Below are positions 1-10,129 of a stretch of DNA of 64,000 nucleotides, piece by piece. Source of the stretch: Daphnia carinata (lineage: Eukaryota > Arthropoda > Branchiopoda > Diplostraca > Daphniidae); the NCBI RefSeq assembly GCF_022539665.2, contig NC_081333.1:1736001-1800000 (forward strand), written 5' to 3'. A program made the position numbers and the translations under genes. The notes beneath the pieces are model-generated. The model saw only the letters and a program-made list of their open reading frames with translations. It made no database searches and was not told the DNA's origin. Position 1 is the first letter of the stretch, and every line of letters starts with the position of its first letter.

Positions 1-1346
1 GAAAAAGAATTTCGTAGGCGACAGTTCAGAATAGAAAATGGTTGCATTCAAATCTTTTGACAGGTGAGATTAAGGAATGTCGCCTTAGGGAGTGCAAACC
101 GCGATTTTCAAAACTATTAAATGCTTGTTAGCCATTGAAAGATTGCTGGCTGACGCAGACAATCGTTTGGGACATGATTAATGAACTGCTTCGTGGATAA
201 AGCTCGTTTTTTTTAGTCCTCTCCAGGATGACATGAATTCCAGCATGTTCTACACATGTATCAGCCCTTAGTGATACACCAATTAAAACAATTTAAAAAT
301 TTAAAATAGTACCACCTTTTAATGTTTTTGACTGCACGATTCATCTTCGTTGCAATTGTGAAGGCAAGACAACTGACCTATGGTGATTTATTCATCGCAC
401 TTGCCATAACCCTTTTCCCAATGTATCAGCTATTCTGCCAACAGTAGTTTACTAATACAACATTGACGATTAAAATTAGAAAACTAAACAAACTCAGCAG
501 AAAAGCATTACCAGGGAGTAACATCTTGCATGTTGACGAAGAATCCTTGGTTTATCATGTACATGGCAGAATATCCACATTGCCTGGATGGTGCAATCCT
601 TTGCGTAATCACACAAATAGTAACTAAAACATATTGCATTGAAACAAAGTTAAATGAAGTTTTACCCAACAGCCGGCTGCATCTCTGAATTCCAAAGTAC
701 GTCTACACATTCATATCAAGCTTTTCCAGCATGTCTCACCTTTGGCATTTGTTTAAATCATTCCTTCAAAAATTTTTAATAAATGTAAATAAAATAAACA
801 ATTGATATTTATGTGACGTCGGAGTACCATTTGGCTGTCAAACATTCCATACAAGATAGGCATTTTGAAGAATCAGTGGCAGCAATCAAGTGCTACAATT
901 TGAATATAGGCTAGGTGTTATAGTCGCTGAGGGCTCTCAATCCCTAAACTGAACCTTGCTCACTGATGTGACAATCTATAAAAGGACTTAAATCTTAATT
1001 AATGAGATATGCAGAATACTGTATAAAATTATAGTAAAGATGGTACCAAATGCTGAGTTACTAGAAAATTTACCTGGGAAATCTCCAACTGACCATGTGA
1101 AACATAAGTCAGCTGTACTGCATTTGCAAATCCATTGTTCAAGTAACCATATTATCCAATCCATGTCTGAATGAATGAATGAGAAAATTAAATAGGAATC
1201 TGGCTGCTAGATGGCCATAGCTGTAAAAAAGAAAAAAAAAGGCCAAAATTTTTTTTTTTTTTTGGGGGTAAAATGAATTGCCATATATATAGGCTTCCCA
1301 TTTTACTGAAAATCCAAAAAAAATGAAATCTCTTGCGAATTTCGAC
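1..1346. other. intergenic DNA, no gene recognised
   Basis: This AT-rich stretch has no convincing exon on either strand. From about 1180 it runs into a dispersed repeat: it contains a variant of the sequence 'CTAGATGGC' followed by a long poly-A/T tract and 'AATTGCCAT'. The same combination recurs near 41.34 kb and 46.4 kb. The only open frame of note (1139-1348, minus) lies across that low-complexity tract and is not credible. Confidence 0.6.
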
Positions 1347-1919
1347 AAAAGTGAGAAGGCCTTCCCATTTTTCTCGAAATCCGAAAAAAATGAAATCTCT
1401 TAGAATCGAATGAAACTCATCAGAAATAGTCAGAATTGAACGCTGATTCCAAATATAGGATTAGTTTTCTGTTTAATTGTCTAGTTTTTGAATAAAATGC
1501 AATCAAAGTAATTTTAATTTGCTTTTTGCTGCCAGCGCCATCTGTTAACAGAAATATTATTCAAATATGACAAATTCAATGCAACTCGGCTACAATAAGC
1601 AAAATTGAACTTTGAATACGCATAAAATATTATTTTACTCCTAAGTCGTGCCTAGATCCTAGTATGATTGATATTTCCAGTATCGAACCGACTTTAACTA
1701 TATTCTTGCTAACAGATGGCGCTGACAACGAAAAACAAACAAAAATCACTTAAATTGCGATTTATTCAGAAACTGCACAATCTAGGGGAAAACTATTACT
1801 CTATTCGGAATCAGCCTTTAATTTTGATTATTTCTGGTGAGTTTCATCAAATTCTTTGAGATTTCATTTTTCTGCAAATTTCGACAAAAGTGAGAAGGCT
1901 ATAGCCTTCCCACTTTTTC
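1347..1919. repeat. long inverted repeat (palindromic MITE-like element)
   Basis: Two arms of about 200 bp face each other (about 1347-1550 and 1708-1919) around a ~157-bp centre. Shared landmarks in opposite orientation are AAAAGTGAGAAGG with TTCCCA at the outer edge, ATGAAATCTC, GAAACTCA(T/C)CAGAAAT, and CAGCGCCATCTGTTA at the inner edge. The arms are diverged, with many substitutions and small indels, so the element is not recent. Each outer edge has its own small hairpin (AAGTGAGAAGG facing CCTTCCCA). I could not identify a target duplication or superfamily. Parts of the arm (a 'GGAATCAGC..TCAATTTTGA' block) recur near 46.7 kb, so this is a dispersed family. Confidence 0.7.
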
Positions 1920-2488
1920 ATTTTTGGTAAAAATCTATCTATAGCTAAAAATACATGAATTTTATTCAAAATTTAACAGGGATCACGAAAATTGACTTCG
2001 TTTTAGCACAGGACCAATAATTTTTGCGTTACACAATAACTACTACACAAACTGAGTTTCATCCATTTGTAAGAGATGTCATTTTTTTTACTGTTCCAAT
2101 TCAAAACGAAATACATTTTTGACATTGTCGTTAAGCTGCTAACCTAAATCATGTATCTATGTCAATATCTAAATTTTGCAAGAAATAAAATAAATAGGAA
2201 AAGTCGGGCTTATTATTTGGTCGGGCTTATTTACTGATAGGAGTTTCGTTATAAGGCGCCGCCTTCAACAGTCTCTAGCGTCTGAAATCGAACTATTTTG
2301 CACTAATTGGTCATGTGATTTTCATTTTTTATGGCGTGTAACAACTAAAAACGCATTATGTAACGTAAAACGTAACGTAAATAAAGGCTGAGCATTTATT
2401 TTTTCAGCTTTTTTTTTTTTTTTTGGTTAGAAATTAGAAAGCAAGAGGCCGCTGATGCGCATCTATACTGTCAGCTGTTTCATTTGGC

Positions 2489-2748
2489 ATGGCGTCGACG
2501 ACAACGAAAGACGTAATGGAGGTCTCTCATGAAAATTTCGATTTCGATTTGCTGTAATTTCAGGTATGGTTTAACATAGCTTTAACGTAGATTTCTCCTT
2601 TTTTTTGCGCAATTATCTCAGTTTACACATTGAAGCAAGTCCGTACAAAGTTCTTAGAGATCTTACCGGTACAACTGAATCTGGAAGAAGTTTAATACCA
2701 ATCATTGAAAATTATTTAACGAAGAACCTTGACTCGTCTCTCGTTTGA
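2489..2748 (+). CDS. possible two-exon hypothetical protein (uncertain)
   Basis: I do not recognise this. An ATG at 2489 opens a frame starting MASTTTKDVMEVSHENFD. It can be spliced at 2553/2554 (CT|GTAATT) to an acceptor at 2621 (TTATCTCAG). The second exon then stays open with the run LHIEASPYKVLRDLTG to a TGA at 2746-2748, giving about 64 aa. Just beyond, other frames hold cysteine-bearing stretches: FACQLCTTF near 2790-2830, and GCAKCAVLAMEAF near 2975-3005 after a good acceptor. That suggests a longer gene whose exon joins I cannot resolve, or a decayed gene. The sequence context (no low complexity, plausible splice sites) is the only support. Confidence 0.25.
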
Positions 2749-3594
2749 TTACCAGCATGTATTTCATATTGGTAATTCAGATGCAGCCAATTTTGCTTGC
2801 CAGCTTTGCACAACATTTCCCTTAAAAAAGTAATCATTACGTTTAATATTTCCCACACTGTTAATTGTCAAAATTCTTTCAGATATTTAGAGGGTCTTTC
2901 ACTATTTATTGCTAACAGTTTTGTTAGCTATACCTATTAGTTGTTTTTAAATTATATTTGCAGGTCTCAAGGATGCGCCAAGTGTGCTGTATTGGCCATG
3001 GAAGCCTTTATGACAAAAAGAATGTCATGTATATGTCATGAAGGTGAGACGAAGATATGGTTTCATTGTAAATAAAATGTATCCAACATCATTCTTGTGT
3101 TTGGTGATTAATTACCTCCATCCAACAAAATATAGGGAAGTTAAAGTTGAAATTGGTCAATTTAATTCACAGTGCTACCAGATGACAAGATCTTGTGCCA
3201 ATGAAGATTGTTTTTCTTTCTTTCTATACTAAGTAATTGTGTTTGACACATTGTAGAGAGAAAGAGAATTTACTCTTAAGATTTTTAAATTCTGGTTTTT
3301 GTTTTGTTTTCACCAGTAAAAAGCGACTGTGGTAGAGTGATAGAAGGTGTTTAAAGAAAAATTTCTGGTAGCTAAATTTTCAAGTGAAACAGTGAGTTCT
3401 GAGGTTAGTTGTATTCTAAATATGGTGAGGTTTGGAATAAGTCCAAAAGAGTAAATAAAATACACACGAACAAGTAAATTAAACGGAATAATTTTTATTG
3501 TCCCTCCTCCACCCTACAATTCCGCCACTATTTTACATAATATACAATACACGAATACATATTTACATACATATACACATACATACATAACTAG
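2749..3594. other. intergenic DNA with possible further exons of the preceding candidate
   Basis: An acceptor-like TATATTTGCAG near 2964 is followed by an open stretch with CxxC-type cysteines. It ends at a donor-like GAAG|GTGAGAC near 3041. No complete gene can be drawn. The last 150 bp before the MITE are T/A-rich with repeated 'ACATACATA'. Confidence 0.3.
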
Positions 3595-3935
3595 TTAACC
3601 CCTTGGCTGCCAAGCCACGCAACCCGTAGGTTGCTGAAACTACATTAGCTACTCGTCGCGTCTGAAGGATCCCGACCAAGGGGGGACTTGTCCGAAGACA
3701 AGTCCGGGCTGGCACGGTGATAGAGGCTATTCCGGGAATGCACACCCCAGGCTTTCTATCACCGTACCGAAAAAGAGAAGTCCCTACTGGTGCATTGCCT
3801 TACGTGCACCTAAAGGCACAAGGCCTTTAGGCGCACTGGCGACTGTTCCCCCCATGGCCATGGGGAAGAACAGCGCCCGGTTCCCTACAACCTACAAAAA
3901 AAAGGGAGCAAACGGAGTGGCAGCCAAGGGGTTAA
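3595..3935. mobile_element. piggyBac-type MITE with TTAA target duplication
   Basis: A 333-bp insert (3599-3931) is flanked on both sides by TTAA (3595-3598 and 3932-3935). It starts CCCCTTGGCTGCCA and ends with the exact reverse complement TGGCAGCCAAGGGG. TTAA duplication and ends beginning CCC are the hallmark of the piggyBac superfamily (established knowledge). No transposase can be encoded, so it would be non-autonomous. Inside is a second imperfect hairpin (GGTGATAG near 3716 facing CTATCACC near 3757). The region is clearly more GC-rich than its surroundings. Confidence 0.78.
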
Positions 3936-4107
3936 CTATACAATACAACACAACATACAAAAATACAAAACAAGACAGTACCCGGGAAGTTCCACGACGA
4001 CGTCACGTTCAATCGCCTTTTTTCCTGGATCTGGTTGTTTCATCGTTGTGAGCCACAAGCGAACGATGGCGATGAGACGAAGAGGTAGGCAGCGACGAAA
4101 ACAGCGC

Positions 4108-4797
4108 CGAGGCGATGAGAGGAAGGCGAAGGCGATGACGGCGATAAGGCGAAGACGGCGATGAGGCGAAGGCGAAGACGGCTTTGAGGCGATGGCGAAG
4201 ACGTCGATGAGGCGATGGCGAAGACGTCGATGAGGCGAAGGCGAAGACGTCGATGAGGCGAAGGCGAAGACGTCGATGAGGCGAAGGCGAAGACGTCGAT
4301 GAGGCGAAGGCGAAGACGTCGATGAGGCGAAGGCGAAGACGTCGATGAGGCGAAGGCGAAGACGTCGATGAGGCGAAGGCGAAGACGTCGATGAGGCGAA
4401 GGCGAAGACGTCGATGAGGCGAAGGCGAAGACGTCGATGAGGCGAAGACGTCGATGAGCGAAGACGTCGATGAGGCGAAGGCGAAGACGTCGATGAGGCG
4501 AAGGCGAAGACGTCGATGAGGCGAAGACGTCGATGAGGCGAAGGCGATGACGGCGATAAGACGAAGACGGCGATGAGGCGAAGGCGAAGACGGCGATGAG
4601 GCGAAGGCGATGACGGCGATAAGACGAAGACGGCGATGAGGCGAAGGCGAAGACGGCGATGAGGCGAAGGCGAAGACGGCGATGAGGCGAAGGCGAAGGC
4701 GAAGACGGCGATGAGGCGAAGACGGCGATGAGGCGAAGGCGAAGACGGCGATGAGGCGAAGGCGAAGACGGCGATGAGGCGAAGGCGAAGACGGTGG
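4108..4797. repeat. 23-bp tandem repeat (minisatellite)
   Basis: About 690 bp of head-to-tail repeats. The core unit is 23 bp (GACGTCGATGAGGCGAAGG plus CGAA), measured from successive GACGTC sites at 4269 and 4292. The array changes from GACGTCGATGAGG units in the middle to GACGGCGATGAGG units on both flanks, with some shortened units. Period 23 is not a multiple of three, and TGA/TAA triplets occur in the units, so the array is not coding. The first 40 bp (4065-4107) are a degenerate lead-in. Confidence 0.92.
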
Positions 4798-5418
4798 TGA
4801 GGTGAAAATTAGGACTTTATTTCTTGTTGGCCCTGGATAAGAGATGTAAAGAAATCAGAATAAAGAATAAGATTTAGGGAAATCAAATAACACAATATCT
4901 AGGAAACACAAAAGTCATGATATGGAAAACAATAGTGAGCAGGATGAATAAAGATAAATGCCTTAAATCATAATAGCTAAACTTGTGGATGTGAGCTTAA
5001 AACAGTCCAGTCAATCCTTTAGAGTCAACATGATCCTACATGAGAGGGTCATTGCAAAGTCTCTAGCATTAAATTAAGAAAAAGTGTTTCTGTTGTGCCC
5101 TGTCAAAGAACTGGGAGACAGTAAACTCCAAAAGCATAAGAATACATCTACCACGGTCTGGGCATTAATTGTATCTTATCTGCTGTTCTACTTGTCATTT
5201 GTTACCATACCAGGTTTCCACCTGCTCAGATCTAACAAGATGCAAAAAAAATTATATCTGGATAAAAATAATGGTTCTGTGTTACTTACTTCCTAGTTTA
5301 GATGCACAAAACGATGGGAAAACTTAAAAAAATCGCAGAGCTAAATCATTTCCACGTTCAGTTGTTCCCACAGGTAAAATGGCTGACGTGCAGACGACGG
5401 TAACGTTCAATCCTATGG
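4798..5418. other. intergenic DNA, nothing recognised
   Basis: A stretch of unremarkable AT-rich sequence between the minisatellite and the next transposon-like element. The 70-codon open frame at 5084-5296 has no recognisable domain and no splice or promoter context that would support it. Confidence 0.5.
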
Positions 5419-5785
5419 GTTTTAATCATGGCCTACTATAATAACGGCCAGCAAGCGCGCAATACCCCCTGCGCCTAAAACTAAATTGCCAGAGGGGCCT
5501 AATACCCCAAACCGAGCTCCACTTTCCACTGTTTGGTAACTAATACAGAATTGAAATGAGTGGAAAAACCAGTGGAAAGTGGAATTCTGTTTGAGGTACT
5601 ACGACAGTAGTACCTCTCCACCATTGCCAATCAGTGGAAAAAGTAAAAGAAATTGGAATGGGTGGGATGAAGCTGTAGAAAGTGGACTTCGATTTTGGGT
5701 ATTAGGCCCTCTGGCAATTCAGTTTTAGGCGCAGGGGGGTATTGCGCGCTTGCTGGCCGTTATTATAGTAGGCCATGGTTTTAAT
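5419..5785. mobile_element. non-autonomous DNA transposon with long terminal inverted repeats and 8-bp duplication
   Basis: The element spans 5427-5777 (351 bp) and is bracketed by the direct repeat GTTTTAAT (5419-5426 and 5778-5785). Its ends are perfect complements at first (CATGGCCTACTATAATAACG) and continue as an inverted repeat for about 80 bp per side with few mismatches. An 8-bp duplication is typical of hAT, P and Merlin families (established). The CATGG terminus does not fit the usual hAT start well, so I leave the superfamily open. Between the arms are further short inverted copies of TTTCCACT/AGTGGAAA. No coding capacity. Confidence 0.75.
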
Positions 5786-7233
5786 TCAACACAAACACAA
5801 CAAACGATTGTTTCAACTAATTTTATTAGGCATCCTGGACAATTTAGGTACACTCACACTAAGCGACAGATTTGATTTATAAGTCAGGATGCTTTGAATG
5901 CAAATTTTCCGGTTAACAACTCTGAACTAAACAAGTTCAGAAATACAAAATACTCAACAAAAAGGAATTACACATTCGTAAGTCCCGCAAAATTTGGAGC
6001 TGGAACGAATTTTTTAATGGGCAAAATATACGATTTTGGATATTTTTATTGTTACCTAATTCACAGGATATCCACATAATCCCAAACCGTGCGCGTAACT
6101 CGAGAATACGATTCTCTTTTTTTTCGCTGACTTGTTTTTATGGCTCCTTGGTTTCAATACAGATTGAATAAGGACTTCGTACAATTTGTCGCCTTAACTG
6201 CAGGCCATAGACGGAGTGCAATGCATCACGTTTTGATACAAGTTTAAAATTTTGTATTGACCCATCTCCACATATTATACTTATGGTGCAGTTATCGACG
6301 CAATGGATGAATGCATTCATTATTGATAGACAATCGGTGGTGGTGATCTGGTTATTGTTTTATGATCCATGGCTTCTTGCCGTCCGTCTTGGTGTCCGGC
6401 AATTGCTTTTCTAATCCGTATTACATCCATCTAAATAATGATAAACTAAATATTAGTAACGGAAAAAAAGGTTTAATTAGATCAAAAAGATCACTATCTG
6501 CTTACGACAAAGACCAGACTTAAGTTCAACTGAACTGGAAGATGAGACGGATTCAATGCAATTCACTCGCATGAATTGATTGAAATATTTAAAACTATTG
6601 CTAGAAGAAAAAAGGCTTTCAGTAGCTACCGACTTTTATCGCACTCTACTTTTGATGAGAGAAAACAAGCATCACGGATGTGGCATTATTTAAGACAGTA
6701 GCAATATTTGCAGCTCAGTCAGGTAGCAATTGTCCCTTGAAACCCATATAGTGCTTAAGAAACAACTTAGTTCATAGCATAAGAAGAAAGTAATCTATTA
6801 CACTTTAGAGTTTTTAATTTATAAATGTAGTATTGGACCTATTTACCCTATTGTTTTGCTCTATGTAGTACTATTTTTTAAAGCCAAAAATAAAGCTTTA
6901 CAAGAAAATGCTTTTTTTTATCTTGCATTTAATTGCCCTGGGAGGAAATCTGTGGTTTATTTTAATGACTGCTATATCAGTATTGTTCATGCTTTCAATG
7001 TTACCAACCGTGATATGAAAAGAACTGGTAGACCCCTAATCAATCAACAACCATTGGTTTTGATCCTCTAGAAGCAATACAGGGTCACTGGGTCAGCAAC
7101 CACTTCAACCACATCTTCTACACTGCATAAATTAATGCAATGAACAATTTTGTTGGCAACAAGATTCATTGCAATGGATTCTCCCATTTAAAAATATGGT
7201 GAGAATAGGAAACATTTTATAATCATTTTTCAG
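5786..7233. other. intergenic DNA, nothing firmly recognised
   Basis: On the minus strand an acceptor-like ATTATTTAG near 6433 is followed by an ATG and a 36-codon frame. A donor-like GTC|GTAAGC lies near 6505. The pieces do not join into an open frame, so I do not call a gene. The open frames at 5894-6079 and 6856-7071 show no family signature. Confidence 0.4.
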
Positions 7234-8014
7234 TACAGTGCCGGTCCACTTATAGAACCGCTTAGCTATAGAACCAGCTCGGTTATCGAACCGATTTTTC
7301 CTTGCCGTGTTTCAGCGCCGCCATTGGCTGTATTTTGAACTAAATCCATATTTTTGGGTTCGAACGTACGGATTACGCATTTTAAAACGTACAAGCACAT
7401 GTTATTGAAATTGGTTTTAGCAATTTTAGACAATAGTACAAATTGGCTTAATGACTTTACGTAAAATAATAGCCTTCCAAACGAATTCAGGCGGAAAACA
7501 ATAAAACAAATGACTTATCGTGCTGCTTTTCTCTTTGCCTTTTAATGTTATCAGAATTTTTAAATAACTGTATTACAAAATGACACTTTTCGTGTCGTTT
7601 TGTTTTTTTCCATTTATTAATTATGGGCGCTGAAACAGGGGAAATAAAAATCGGTTCGATAACCGAGCCGGTTCCATAGCTAAGGGTTTCTAGAAGTGGA
7701 CCGGCATGTATCTTATATAATGACCAATCGTTGATGGGGCATTCTCTTTGTGGTAGAACCTTATTGTTGGTAAAATAATGCAGGAATGGTTGAGGTATTA
7801 AATTCTAATATGAGAACCCCCTTCCCCCTATTCTGGGTAGTTGCATAGAGATCAGCACTATCCCTGTGCTATTCGCTTTTACATTCAAATACTGTAAAAA
7901 TCTGTGTGATGAAAGAATCGACGATAGGTGGCTCTGAGATCGGCTGCTCGGTTATAGAACCATTCAGTTATAGAACCGCGCACAGGCCGGTTCTATAACT
8001 GGACCGGCACTGTA
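7234..8014. mobile_element. Tc1/mariner- or pogo-like composite MITE flanked by TA
   Basis: The insert at 7236-8012 is bounded by TA dinucleotides (7234-7235, 8013-8014). It begins CAGTGCCGGTCCACTTATAG and ends with the complement of CAGTGCCGGTCCAGTTATAG. An additional inverted copy of the left end lies inside at about 7622-7707 (ATCGGTTCGATAACCGAGCC ... GTGGACCGGCATG). This suggests a shorter 7236-7707 element with a further end segment appended, or two nested copies. TA target duplication and CAGT-type ends fit the Tc1/mariner/pogo group (established). No transposase frame is present. Repeated motifs 'TATAGAACC' and 'GGTTCTATAA' occur throughout both ends. Confidence 0.68.
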
Positions 8015-8999
8015 TAATACTTTCGAAGTCACTGAAGTTGGAAATTCAGTACTTTGAGCCACTACCGAAGCAGATTTACCATCCAGCACTTTCTATGAAC
8101 ACATTTATCCACAGCAAACATGTTCACATCTCAAATGACTGGATGCAACAAATACCATAGGATACAACTGCAGACCACATGGCACGGGACGCGGGATCTA
8201 CAGTACATGTGATGCAACCTGTGAAAAAAGTAAATACATCTTATTACTTCGTTTGTGGTGTTTAGGTCAAATCACTCAAACCAATTGATAATCTTACGAG
8301 GCATGTAACTTTATCCATGTCTGGTTGTAAAACGCGTATGGTAGATGTGTTCTTAAAACTTGAGAAATTTTTCGACATCAGCACCCAATATCGCGAAACT
8401 CAACACTTGCCCCATACAGAACACATACATGTCCAATTGATCCTAGTTCCTTGCGTACACCTGGTATGCTATGTATCTAACGCCACCTGACGTCCAACAG
8501 TTTCTAGCGCCTCTTATGGAGATAGATGTCATCCTGCGAAATGCCATCTATCAATACCATTCTGAAGCTTAAATTTTTAAACAGTCTAAAGCTGTCTGTG
8601 ACTTAAGTAAAGAATTAGTTACGGACAAAGAAAAAAAATTAATCAATGGCAAACTAAATTATAAGAAATTCCCATAATCTGTTTTCCCCTTGAGGAAACA
8701 CTCTTCTTTATTTAAATACGCATAAACCCAACACTCACTTTGCTACAGTCCGGCGCGTCGTTTGAAAAAGCAAAGACTAGAGAAAATGTCAAAAGATATT
8801 TCCTTTCGTCTAGTATTATAAATATCCCTTACACTTACCACACACTAATACTATCAAATCTGAATTCTGATTCATGTGTTAATGTATATTATAGTAATAT
8901 GTTATTAAACTTCTTACACATTACCATATTCCCTAGTACTCTCTGTTAAAGATTGAGTGTGACCCATGACCATTGATTTATTCTAGGCTGTTTTACCAT
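8015..8999. other. intergenic DNA downstream of sulfiredoxin
   Basis: No gene recognised. The distal part is the 3' flank of the minus-strand sulfiredoxin gene. A poly(A)-signal-like TTTATT (AATAAA on the minus strand) sits about 20 bp past its stop, near 8977. Confidence 0.5.
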
Positions 9000-9529
9000 T
9001 TACTTTAAGTCTGGTGTAGAACTACCTAAGTAAACTTTAAGGTCATTAATATTGGAAGTTATAAGCTTTGCTCGAATTGTTTTCATTCCAAGTTTCTTAT
9101 GGGCAGCATAACGGTGACAACCTCCAAATGAGTAATAATAATTCCCTCCATTGCTTCCTTTTATCCAAAGGATATCGATTGGGGGAACTTCATTTTTTCT
9201 CGTGGCATCCTTGAGATTTTAAATAGAAAGAAATTTTTAGTAAAAACTGAAATTTAAAGCAATTCTGGACACTCTATGCACAATACAGTATGGAATATTT
9301 TTATGCAATACCTTAAGTGTTTCAACCAGACTGTCTACTTTGCTGTTGTTAAGATCAGGAGGAAAGGGCCGAATGATGTCTTCTGCCAAAATTTAGATAT
9401 TTAAGCATTTAGTCAAATTCTGTGGTGACTAAAAGATTAATAATTCTTTAACTACTTACCCATAGGAACATCATAAATGTCTACGATTTGATCACCGTGA
9501 ATACTTGTAACATCTGACACACAAGACAT
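9000..9529 (-). CDS. Srx: sulfiredoxin (Srx)
   Basis: A complete small gene in three exons: 9460-9529, 9312-9382 and 9000-9209, with phases consistent across both introns (116 aa). Sulfiredoxin uses ATP to reduce the hyperoxidised (sulfinic) cysteine of 2-Cys peroxiredoxins, mostly in the cytosol (family knowledge). The sequence shows the diagnostic FGGCHR motif at residues 75-80 with the catalytic Cys at 78. It is preceded by [16 protein letters not shown] and followed by the conserved YAAHKKLG. The N-terminal part contains the family-typical VHDIYDVP-like stretch (here [10 protein letters not shown]) and the IIRPFPP segment. Length is normal for the family (yeast and human about 120-137 aa). 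The start is the first ATG and is followed by a good donor (ATGG|GTAAGT). The acceptors are GGCAG and CTCAAG. All exons are shorter than usual ORF cut-offs, so it is easily missed. It lies upstream in tandem orientation with the SLC46 genes but shares no obvious regulation with them. Confidence 0.94.
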
Positions 9530-10129
9530 ATTGCGTCATGTGTCAAGAATCCCCCGTTTGGCTATGTCACGCACATACCGTTCTAATCGAGTCCACGATT
9601 TCGAAATCAGTTGCGAAAAAAGAAAGTGACTTCAAGGAGAATTACAGAATACTTCCAGATCGGATGCGGTTTAGATCAGATGTTTGTTTACATTTTGGTT
9701 TACAAAGTTGCAAGTTTTCCGTTTAAGTTTTCTTGACAAACCGCGTTTCGCACTTTCGTGTGTTTAATATTCAATAATTTCGCAGCATAACGAACAAAAA
9801 TGTAATAATAATCATAGATATAATAGATATAGCGTGTTTTTACACAGAGCATTTCACACATAGTTATATAGAGTTTATTTAAGGTTCAAAAGAGCGCGGC
9901 AAATTCAAACCATACACGCACATCTTAAAATAAGCTCTCCTGTTCTCCATTACATCAACCTTTCCAACTAATTAATAGCCCAAAGTGTCCGGCCAGGAAA
10001 AGCAATTTTTATATCAAATTTAGTTCGAACTGGTGTACGAAATGTGACAACTGTATTAGAGTCCAAACGGAAAGTTCCCATTCTTTTTGCTTTTGTCCAA
10101 AACAAGGGTAAACGATACTGTTGAGAACC
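9530..10129. other. intergenic: Srx promoter side and 3' flank of the SLC46-like gene
   Basis: No coding signal seen. This 600-bp stretch must hold the sulfiredoxin promoter (minus strand) and the 3' UTR of the next minus-strand gene. I recognise no specific regulatory motif. Confidence 0.5.

Noticed and set aside
4108-4797. CRISPR-like regular repeat array.
   Set aside because: Units are contiguous without unique spacers and the genome is eukaryotic. It is a minisatellite.
6138-6520. Possible minus-strand exons with an ATTATTTAG acceptor and a GTAAGC donor.
   Set aside because: Joining them gives a stop after six codons, and neither part resembles a known protein.
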